Under the pieces are notes generated by a model that saw nothing but the letters and a program-made list of their open reading frames with translations, did no database searches and had not been told where the DNA came from. Both the position numbers and the translations under genes were made by a program. Below, in pieces: positions 57,387 through 64,000 of a stretch of 64,000 nt of DNA (the stretch's first letter is position 1; the number at the start of each line of letters is the position of its first letter). Source of the stretch: Bacteroidota bacterium (GTDB lineage Bacteria > Bacteroidota > Rhodothermia > Balneolales > HLUCCA01); contig JAFIEZ010000008.1 of the NCBI GenBank assembly GCA_020832235.1, forward strand, positions 222,420-286,419, written 5' to 3'.

Positions 57387-57920
57387 ATGAATAACATTTA
57401 TATAAAGTCACTATTAATTTTTTCCACGTTACTTTTTTCATTTATAATAGTAGCCGATGCTCAGACAAGTAATTATTATCAAAGTCAAAATTTTCGACTT
57501 GGTGAGGCTCATTATCGTGTTGCAGACGCGTCTCAAGTTGCTGATACTATATTGATATGGGGTGACGTACAGTTACCAGGCACCTATCTCGTTCCACGTG
57601 GTATAAATTTAGCCCAAATGTTAGCTTACGCTAGAGGTCCAATTAGATTAAGAACAAGTGAGACTGATCTTGATTGGAGTAAAGTATTTGTCGAGTTTAC
57701 AGTGACTTCACGAAATTCAGAAGAATCTGTAATGTATGTTTTACAAGTTGATGGATATGTGCCACCTGAATTCTTTATAAATGAAGAAAAAAATTTTGAT
57801 ACGATAGTTGTAAGGGTAAGAAGACAACCAAACTTTTTAGATTATGTTAGAGCATATTCTCCAATAATAGCTACAGTTCTGAATACATTGCTACTATATC
57901 GAACAATTAGAGATTTATAA
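57387..57920 (+). CDS. Small exported SLBB-like protein with C-terminal membrane segment
   Basis: This 177-residue protein starts three bases after wzc. A signal peptide (SLLIFSTLLFSFIIVADAQ) precedes one SLBB-like unit (ILIWGDVQLPGTYLVPRGINLAQML), a beta-rich domain and a C-terminal hydrophobic stretch (IIATVLNTLLLY). The arrangement looks like the last SLBB domain plus C-terminal helix of a Wza-like exporter, standing alone. It may be an accessory to the export pore. Confidence 0.7.
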   Translation: MNNIYIKSLLIFSTLLFSFIIVADAQTSNYYQSQNFRLGEAHYRVADASQVADTILIWGDVQLPGTYLVPRGINLAQMLAYARGPIRLRTSETDLDWSKVFVEFTVTSRNSEESVMYVLQVDGYVPPEFFINEEKNFDTIVVRVRRQPNFLDYVRAYSPIIATVLNTLLLYRTIRDL

Positions 57921-58132
57921 GTTTTAGAGTGAGCTGTTGGTTTTGTATGTTAAATTTTATTATTCTACAAAATAACTAAGTCTAAAAAGAGAGGTATACT
58001 CTAATAGTAATAAAAAATATTTAATATAAATCGAGGTTGTGTTTAATAATAATAAAAAATAATATTTATTTTGAATATAAATATAACTTAAGATAGTGAG
58101 TGTTAATAACAAATCTTTTCTAAATAAAACAA

Positions 58133-59446
58133 TTGATTAACTGGTTCAAAGCTAATTGGGAAACGAATAGAAAAAAAATTATAGGCACTGGTGCTACAGC
58201 GAATGTGTTTAGGAATATGAGCATTCTCGCTACTGGTAGTGGAATTGCAAAGTTAGTGGGTTTAGTAGCAATGCCGGTAATTACTCGTATTTATGGACCT
58301 GAAGATTTTGGCATACTAGCAGTGTTTGCTGCGTCGCTGTCATTAATGGTGCCATTTTCTACGTTGAAATATTCAATAATGATACCTATACCAAAAACTG
58401 AAGTGATGGCTATGAATACGGCAGTCCTAAGTTTTATTGTCCTTCTAATCACGCTTATAGTATCATTCTTTATCCTCCTGTTTGGGGCTGAATTTCTATT
58501 TGTACTTTTGAATACTCCCGAGATGGTCCCTTACTGGTGGCTTTTGTTGATTGGTTTGTTTGTATCAGGATACCATGAAATTCTGACCAGCTGGGCAACT
58601 AGAATGAAAACATTCTCAAAGCTAGCCAAAATTTCTGTGCTGCAGACAATTCTTAGCTCAGTGACAAAAATTGTTCTAGGTGTAGCTAGCTTTAAACCAG
58701 TAGGTCTCATTATTGGTAATATTGTAGCAAGTGGGGCAGGAATATATTCATTAACGAAGCTATTTATTTATGATATTAGAGAATACATACCACATGTAAC
58801 TAAGAAGAGACTTAAATTAATTAGTTTATATTATCTAGATCTTCCAAAATATAGATTGCCATCACAATTTCTTTTAGTGATAGCTACTAAACTTCCAATA
58901 CTTTTCTTTGCATTTAATTTTAGTAGTGAAGAAACAGGGCAACTAGGGCTTGCATTTACAGTCATAGCTATACCCATTGGGCTCATTGGTAACAGTACTT
59001 CTAAAGCATACTATGCTGAAGTCGCACAAATCGGACCTAAGAAAAGCAAAGAAATATGGAACATAACTAAATCAACATTTAAACGTCTTGCTATATTAGC
59101 ACTAATTCCCATTTTAGTTTTATTAACGTTATCGCCATTGCTATTTAGTATAGTATTTGGTTCACAATGGGTAGAAGCTGGTGAATACACAAGCATTCTT
59201 GCAATATATTTGATGTGCCAATTTATCACATCGCCACTTGTAAAGGTATTGACTGTGTATAACAGACAGAAATTGTTTCTATATATCAATCTAACTAGAA
59301 TGGTATTAATAACAATTATGTTCGCATTGTGTTACTATTATGAAGCCGATGTATACGTTACACTAATGACTTACTCAATTGTAATTAGTGGGCATTACAT
59401 TTTTACTGGCTATCAAGTATTTAGAATTATAAAATCAAATAAGTAA
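58133..59446 (+). CDS. Polysaccharide flippase (Wzx family)
   Basis: This 437-residue membrane protein (TTG start) has about 12-14 helices. The beginning is typical of the polysaccharide transporter family (ILATGSGIAKLVGLVAMPVITRIYGPEDFGI). It would flip the lipid-linked repeat unit across the inner membrane. A+T content is very high. It is preceded by 212 bp of very AT-rich non-coding DNA and followed closely by the MurA paralogue. Confidence 0.9.
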   Translation: MINWFKANWETNRKKIIGTGATANVFRNMSILATGSGIAKLVGLVAMPVITRIYGPEDFGILAVFAASLSLMVPFSTLKYSIMIPIPKTEVMAMNTAVLSFIVLLITLIVSFFILLFGAEFLFVLLNTPEMVPYWWLLLIGLFVSGYHEILTSWATRMKTFSKLAKISVLQTILSSVTKIVLGVASFKPVGLIIGNIVASGAGIYSLTKLFIYDIREYIPHVTKKRLKLISLYYLDLPKYRLPSQFLLVIATKLPILFFAFNFSSEETGQLGLAFTVIAIPIGLIGNSTSKAYYAEVAQIGPKKSKEIWNITKSTFKRLAILALIPILVLLTLSPLLFSIVFGSQWVEAGEYTSILAIYLMCQFITSPLVKVLTVYNRQKLFLYINLTRMVLITIMFALCYYYEADVYVTLMTYSIVISGHYIFTGYQVFRIIKSNK

Positions 59447-59457
59447 ATTAATAAAAA

Positions 59458-60714
59458 GTGATTAATAGAATACGAGTAAGTGGCGCAAAAAATTCTGCGA
59501 CACGTGTATTAGCAGCCTCCCTCATAAGTGATGAGAAATGTACTCTAATTAATTTTCCAACTGAATTAGTTGATGCTAACCACAAAAAACGATTTATTAA
59601 CAATATGGGTGGTATTGTTTCATTTAATTCATTGAATGAAACAGCGCTAATTGAATCTGTTTCATTCAATGATGAAATTTTATCATCGTATGACTACCCC
59701 ATACGAACTACATATTTATTGGTACCTGGTTTACTTAAAAAGAATGGCATAGCTAGGATTCCTTATCCTGGTGGGTGTAAGATTGGACATAGGGGGTATG
59801 ATTTACATATTATGGTTTGGGAAAGTTTAGGAGCTGTTGTAACTGAAAAAAAAGATTACATTGAGGTTGTTGCCAGCGAGCTTAAAGGTAATACCATTAA
59901 CTTTCCCATTTCAACTATAGGAGGAACTGAATCGGCATTAATTTGTGGTTCTATTGCAATTGGAGAAACCATTATAAAAAATGCATATGTGTCACCAGAG
60001 GTAAATGATCTTATCGCATTCCTTAAATCTATTGGTGTACAAATTGAAGTTCATGGTAATAGTTATATTAGGGTTGTTGGTAATAAATACCTGAGGGGAA
60101 CATCATTTGAAATCATGCCAGATAGGATTGAAGCAATAACTTGGATAATATTTGCGGTGCTTTCTGGAAGAAATCTTCAAATTGATAATGTGCCTTTTAG
60201 AGAGATGGCTGTGCCTTTACTTCATTTAAAAGATGCTGGCATTGATTACTATTCGAACAACACATCTGTTTTGATAACAGAAGAAAACTATACGCGCGGT
60301 ATACAACCTTTTGAGCTTGCTACAGGAACTCATCCTGGAATTATATCAGATATGCAGCCTTTTTATGTATTACTAGGCTTAAAAGCAAATGGCATTAGTA
60401 GAATATATGATTATAGATATCCTGAACGTATAGCATATCTCAAAGAACTTCAGAAGTTTACAAGTGGTGGTCTTGAAGGTATATCTGGCAAAATTACGAT
60501 TAACGGAGTACAAAATTTCAAACCTGCTGAAGCAGATTCTACAGACTTACGTGGTAGTATGGCAGTGCTTATGGCTGCTTTACTATCTGGTAATAATGGT
60601 GAATCAATTATACATAATATTAGTATGGCTTTAAGAGGGTATAATAAATTAGAAAATAAACTAAATCAGCTTGGATATAAACTAAAGATTGAAAATGGAT
60701 CCGCAATTATTTAA
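59458..60714 (+). CDS. MurA paralogue (UDP-HexNAc enolpyruvyl transferase) in the polysaccharide locus
   Basis: The 418-residue protein (GTG start) has the length of MurA, which adds enolpyruvate from PEP to the 3-OH of UDP-GlcNAc. Catalytic residues appear kept: Lys in VSGAKNSA, the loop Cys in PGGCKIGHRGYDLHI, Asp in ISDMQPF and Arg in LRGYNKLENKL. The overall sequence is divergent and AT-rich, so it is probably not the housekeeping enzyme. It sits between the flippase and a MurB paralogue. Confidence 0.88.
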   Translation: MINRIRVSGAKNSATRVLAASLISDEKCTLINFPTELVDANHKKRFINNMGGIVSFNSLNETALIESVSFNDEILSSYDYPIRTTYLLVPGLLKKNGIARIPYPGGCKIGHRGYDLHIMVWESLGAVVTEKKDYIEVVASELKGNTINFPISTIGGTESALICGSIAIGETIIKNAYVSPEVNDLIAFLKSIGVQIEVHGNSYIRVVGNKYLRGTSFEIMPDRIEAITWIIFAVLSGRNLQIDNVPFREMAVPLLHLKDAGIDYYSNNTSVLITEENYTRGIQPFELATGTHPGIISDMQPFYVLLGLKANGISRIYDYRYPERIAYLKELQKFTSGGLEGISGKITINGVQNFKPAEADSTDLRGSMAVLMAALLSGNNGESIIHNISMALRGYNKLENKLNQLGYKLKIENGSAII

Positions 60715-60740
60715 ATGAAAATAAAGTAAAATAAATTAAT

Positions 60741-61703
60741 TTGGAAAGTTTCATTTTAAATAAAGAGCACATCCAAAATCTTCATAGCAAAGTCTCTGGT
60801 GCTATTAGGGAAAATGTTGATCTAGCAAGTATAAGTAGATGGAAAATTGGTGGTATCGCTGATTGCATTGTTCAACCCTCTTCTACACATGAAGTAGCTA
60901 CAATTATTCAATATTTTTTTGAATATAGAATACCATACATTGTGATAGGTTCTACAAGCAATTTACTTTTTGCGGATGAAGGATTACGAGTACCATGCAT
61001 ACAAATTGGAAGTCGAATGTCAAAGTATAGCATTCAAAGTCCAACTGCATGGGCACAAGCAGGTGTTTGGATACCATTTTTTGCAAGAAATGTAGCGAAA
61101 AATGGATTGAGCGGTATAGAACATACTGCTGGAATACCTGGAACGCTAGGCGGATTAATATATATGAATGGTGGCAGCCAACGCAAGGGAATTGGTGATC
61201 ATATAAATACTGTGACAGCAGTATCATCTGAAGGTTTTATAAAAAAATTCAATAAAAATGAATGTGAATTTGAATATAGAGCTTCCGCATTTCAACATAA
61301 TGGTTTTTTAATAACAGAGGCTACATTAAGCCAATTTAAAAATAAAAAATATTCGTTAATACGCGAAGATATGTTAAAAATACTAGAGTCTCGGAGAAAG
61401 AAGTTTCCGAATAAGCTACCAAACTGTGGTTCTACTTTTATTAGCAATCCTAAAATGTACGATGAGTTTGGGCCACCAGGGAAAATAATTGAAGATCTCG
61501 GATTAAAAGGTTTAACCAAGGGTGGTGCAACTGTTTCCAAAATCCACGGTAATTTTATAAATAATGAAGGTGGTGCAAAGTCTTCAGATGTAATATGGCT
61601 GATAAGAACAATTCAAAATGAAGTGTACAGGAAAACTAATACTTTATTAAAAACAGAGGTTAAGTATATTAATGAATACGGATTAATATCTGAAATACAA
61701 TAG
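60741..61703 (+). CDS. MurB paralogue (enolpyruvyl reductase) in the polysaccharide locus
   Basis: The 320-residue protein (TTG start) has the type II MurB layout. The FAD-binding segment is GSTSNLLFADEG. Active-site candidates are YRASAF (Arg), NCGSTFISNP (Ser) and LLKTEVKY (Glu), with GATVSKIHGNFINN near the C-terminus. MurB reduces UDP-GlcNAc-enolpyruvate to UDP-MurNAc with NADPH. Next to the MurA paralogue it could make a lactyl-ether sugar for the exopolysaccharide. A+T-rich. Confidence 0.88.
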   Translation: MESFILNKEHIQNLHSKVSGAIRENVDLASISRWKIGGIADCIVQPSSTHEVATIIQYFFEYRIPYIVIGSTSNLLFADEGLRVPCIQIGSRMSKYSIQSPTAWAQAGVWIPFFARNVAKNGLSGIEHTAGIPGTLGGLIYMNGGSQRKGIGDHINTVTAVSSEGFIKKFNKNECEFEYRASAFQHNGFLITEATLSQFKNKKYSLIREDMLKILESRRKKFPNKLPNCGSTFISNPKMYDEFGPPGKIIEDLGLKGLTKGGATVSKIHGNFINNEGGAKSSDVIWLIRTIQNEVYRKTNTLLKTEVKYINEYGLISEIQ

Positions 61704-61837
61704 TAGATGCTTTAATGATTAATATTAGCTAATAATATACACAATACGTGAGCTTTATGTTCTGGACCCCAAAATAGCTGTAGAGAAATTTCACTTAAGG
61801 GGTAATTATCTTAAGGTACAAAAAACACATAATTTGT

Positions 61838-62248
61838 ATGGCTCAGCAGAAATGGGAAATATTACAAGAATCTGAAGCGCACGGTGTATCGGTCAGAATT
61901 CGATAAAACCAGATTTATTAAAAAACGTTTTATGGATGGAAGGCGAAGTACGAACTGGAAGGTCTCTCCAAACTTGAATCCCGTACTAGACCGGCAACAT
62001 TACAACAGAATGGCTCTGTGGAAGCTTTGCATAGAAACATTGAACGAAGCATTTATTTTAGAAAAAATTTATCATATGATCTCGATGATGCAAGACTGAC
62101 ACTTAAGGAGTTCGTTAACATTTATAGTAGCTAGCGAATCCATTCAGGTTTCGGATTCAAAAGTCCACAGCAGTACTTGATTGAAAAAGGATATGGTAGT
62201 GTTTTGAATTACACAACAAACCATCAAAACAATAATCACATAAAATAA
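61838..62248 (+). pseudogene. Decayed transposase with integrase core
   Basis: Pieces in different frames are recognisable. An N-terminal helix-turn-helix part reads AQQKWEILQESEAHGVSV, then FYGWKAKYELEGLSKLESR. A C-terminal integrase (rve) part reads RPATLQQNGSVEAL-HRNIERSI and, after an in-frame TAG, RIHSGFGFKSPQQYL. The middle, including most of the DDE domain, is missing. The rest of the 873-bp gap between murB and the glycosyltransferase is AT-rich, with a nine-G run (62266-62274) and perhaps another IS fragment near 62300. Confidence 0.8.
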
Positions 62249-62576
62249 AATAGTATTCAAATTATGGGGGGGGGCTAGATCAAATGTTTTTGTCTGTGAT
62301 ATGATTTACGTCCAAAAAAAGACAAAGAAGTGATTGACAAATCAAGTTGTGATTGTTATCTGTCCAGGCTATATAGCTCTATGGTAGATTTAATACCCGA
62401 ATAGTACATCCTTACCTAATAACTTACTCCTTGAAACAATCCATTTTAGTGTCTTTAAAATGGAGAGAAAATTAGATAGCAGTTAAATATTAATTATAAC
62501 AATGCAACTACAACAAGAAATCACATCCTCTATTTTCTAATTGTTTAGAGATGGTGGAGATTATAATATCAAAAAT

Positions 62577-63719
62577 ATGTCCGGAGTAATTATTGCGATA
62601 AGTGGATCAAAAACTGGTGGAGCAGAAACTAGAGGTATCAAAATAGCCAGTGCTCTAAGTAAAGATATTGAAGTGGTCTTAGTAATCAATAAAGACTTAC
62701 ATAGTGCAGTCTTAAACAATAAGTTATTGTTTAAATGTATAGAAAATCTTAAAATAGTTACAATTTCAAATAGCGTATTAAATAAAATACTATATAAAAC
62801 TGTACTAAAAATAGAGAATTATATACCAGTATTCATAGCTAGATATATATATGTAGAATTGATTGCATTTAGATGGGTAAAAATTCTAAGCGACTATGGG
62901 TATCCAGTTCATAACATATGTGGTGAAATTTCAAGAATTGCAACTGCTGTGGTTTCAGCTCATAAAAATGTGACAATAGAACTCACAAGTAATCGTCTTG
63001 ATAGTCAATTAGATAGGTTAGAAAGACTAATAGGTTATAATGAAGGAAATACTAATTTAATTGCAGTAAGTGATACAGTAAAGGATAGGTATAGTAAGTA
63101 TGGAGTAACCGATGTATACCAATCAGCCTTTGTTTTTAAAAACAACTTAAGGGAAGTAAAAGAAGAAAACAAGGAAAATGTAATAATTTTTGGACACCAG
63201 CTTAAGAAAGAAAAGAATGCGATATTGTTTGCTGATGCTATATCAGATTTATATAGTGAAAATAAGCTCAAATCTTGGAGAATTTTAATTTTAGGAGATG
63301 GTCCACTACGAAAACAATTAGAATCAATATTGTCAATACCAATCAAAAGCCGTGTTGTAGAAATTCGGGAAAGCAATAATTTTGTAGAAGAGCTTAATAA
63401 GGCAAAAATATTTGTATCATTGATAATTACAGGTAATTATCCATCTCAAAGTGTAGCGGAGGCTATTGAGTCAAAATGTTTATTAATACTAAGTGATACT
63501 GGTCTTAGTAGAGAAAAATATGGAGAGAGTGGGATATGCTACACTACACTTGAGAAAAGTGATATTAAAAAAAAGATATTACATTTAATTGATTTATCAG
63601 AAACCGATCTATATAAAATAAATACAACTAAAACATACTCTTTATTCTTGAAATTGTTAAGTGAGTCTCCTACGCAGTCATTGCTTAATAAGTACAAGAC
63701 TTCGAACATACAATTATGA
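62577..63719 (+). CDS. Glycosyltransferase, GT-B fold (GT4-like)
   Basis: The ATG at 62577 (MSGVIIAISGSKTGGAET) gives 380 residues. A TTG at 62541 would add 12. The N-terminal Gly-rich loop, the middle motif IIFGHQLKKEKN, ILILGDGPLRKQL and the C-terminal EAIESKCLLILSDTG follow the GT4 pattern, with the usual E-x7-E partly changed. The sugar donor is unknown. It is the only clear glycosyltransferase of the repeat unit in the window; others may follow beyond the edge. Very AT-rich. Confidence 0.82.
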   Translation: MSGVIIAISGSKTGGAETRGIKIASALSKDIEVVLVINKDLHSAVLNNKLLFKCIENLKIVTISNSVLNKILYKTVLKIENYIPVFIARYIYVELIAFRWVKILSDYGYPVHNICGEISRIATAVVSAHKNVTIELTSNRLDSQLDRLERLIGYNEGNTNLIAVSDTVKDRYSKYGVTDVYQSAFVFKNNLREVKEENKENVIIFGHQLKKEKNAILFADAISDLYSENKLKSWRILILGDGPLRKQLESILSIPIKSRVVEIRESNNFVEELNKAKIFVSLIITGNYPSQSVAEAIESKCLLILSDTGLSREKYGESGICYTTLEKSDIKKKILHLIDLSETDLYKINTTKTYSLFLKLLSESPTQSLLNKYKTSNIQL

Positions 63720-63740
63720 TTTATTTATTGTACATATTTA

Positions 63741-64000
63741 TGACCTCCTCCCACAAAATAGAGTCGTTGTAAAATAGAGTTTTTCGGGTAATTTGGAAGG
63801 TGGGAGCATTCCAAAATCAAATCCGAAAGACCGTGAAAAAATCAAAATTTACCGAGGCCCAAATTGCCTTTGCCCTCAAACAAGCCGAGACCGGAACCCG
63901 AGTGGAGGAGATCTGTCGAAAGTTTGGGATCTCTCAAGCCACCTTTTTCAACTGGAAGAAGAAGTACGGCGGATTAGGTACCAGTGAACTTCGACGTCTG
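63741..64000 (+). mobile_element. Left end of an IS3-family insertion sequence
   Basis: The presumed terminal inverted repeat starts TGACCTCCTCCCACAAAATA at 63741, 21 bp after the glycosyltransferase stop, and continues with a second AAAATAGAG block, resembling ends of the IS407 group of IS3 elements. The transposase gene begins at 63833. GC content jumps relative to the AT-rich genes before it. The right end is outside the window. Confidence 0.8.
63833..64000 (+). CDS. IS3-family transposase OrfA, N-terminal part
   Basis: From the GTG at 63833 the frame reads KKSKFTEAQIAFALKQAE, then EEICRKFGISQATFFNWKKK, the typical helix-turn-helix of IS3-family OrfA. The window ends after 56 codons. It presumably joins OrfB by programmed frameshifting outside the window. 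Confidence 0.88.
   Translation, partial: MKKSKFTEAQIAFALKQAETGTRVEEICRKFGISQATFFNWKKKYGGLGTSELRRL

Noticed and set aside
62266-62274. Nine-G tract as a phase-variation switch
   Set aside because: It lies in non-coding IS remnants, not in or just ahead of a credible gene.
63793-63987. 64-codon plus-strand ORF at the right edge
   Set aside because: Wrong frame; the transposase OrfA is read from 63833.

Overview
The window looks like part of a chromosome of a Bacteroidota-superphylum bacterium, most likely Balneolota/Rhodothermia. Supporting signs are a short (~294 aa) primary sigma factor, the Bacteroidota-type fused GlmU-like enzyme, UpxY-type (NusG-like) antiterminators in front of a polysaccharide locus, a sensor kinase with a two-component-regulator propeller, and little visible use of Shine-Dalgarno sites. 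The lineage is inferred from gene content only.

Layout. 0-0.35 kb: AT-rich stretch with three DnaA-box-like sites. 0.35-8.3 kb: prmC, an exported barrel-like protein, an alpha/beta hydrolase with a HAD phosphatase, and a LytS/LytTR two-component pair. 8.5-16.6 kb: eno, an RRM protein, recF, a low-molecular-weight phosphatase, methylmalonyl-CoA mutase with its chaperone MeaB, and a YceI protein. 16.9-22.3 kb: acyl-CoA dehydrogenase, a broken small membrane protein, an ECF sigma/anti-sigma/Spy-like module resembling CnrYXH, and a PAS-only protein. 22.7-30.3 kb: gcvP, a SufU-like protein, an MntA/HepT toxin-antitoxin pair, the primary sigma factor, a cyanophycinase-like peptidase and DoxX. 30.6-44.2 kb: a VapBC-like pair, a YfcC-type permease, a thioredoxin, ribBA, yajC, an MFS transporter, tRNA-Val and tRNA-Lys, a two-component pair, HIT, glmS, and a small toxin-antitoxin island bounded by two copies of a 45-bp repeat. 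44.4-63.7 kb: a GlmU-like enzyme followed by a large exopolysaccharide locus. It holds a regulator, two UpxY/small-ORF/WecA modules, Wza-like export, two Wzz/Wzc proteins, a flippase, MurA and MurB paralogues, a decayed transposase and a glycosyltransferase. 63.7-64 kb: left end of an IS3-family element.

How the genes work together. The polysaccharide locus looks nearly complete for a Wzx/Wzy-type pathway: two initiating phosphosugar transferases, flippase, chain-length/tyrosine-kinase co-polymerase and SLBB export proteins. No Wzy polymerase is seen inside the window. The MurA/MurB paralogues keep their catalytic residues, which suggests a lactyl-ether (muramic-acid-like) sugar in the polymer. 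GlmS and the GlmU-like enzyme upstream supply UDP-GlcNAc. From about 55 kb the DNA becomes much richer in A+T, as expected for an exchanged variable region.

A recurring theme is short tandem duplication. The 3' ends of at least three genes (an acyl-CoA dehydrogenase, a sensor kinase and upxY; possibly recF) are repeated just past their stop codons. Intergenic arrays of 66, 22 and 14 bp occur. Several conserved proteins (GlmS, YfcC, an MFS transporter, SufU) carry low-complexity or duplicated insertions.
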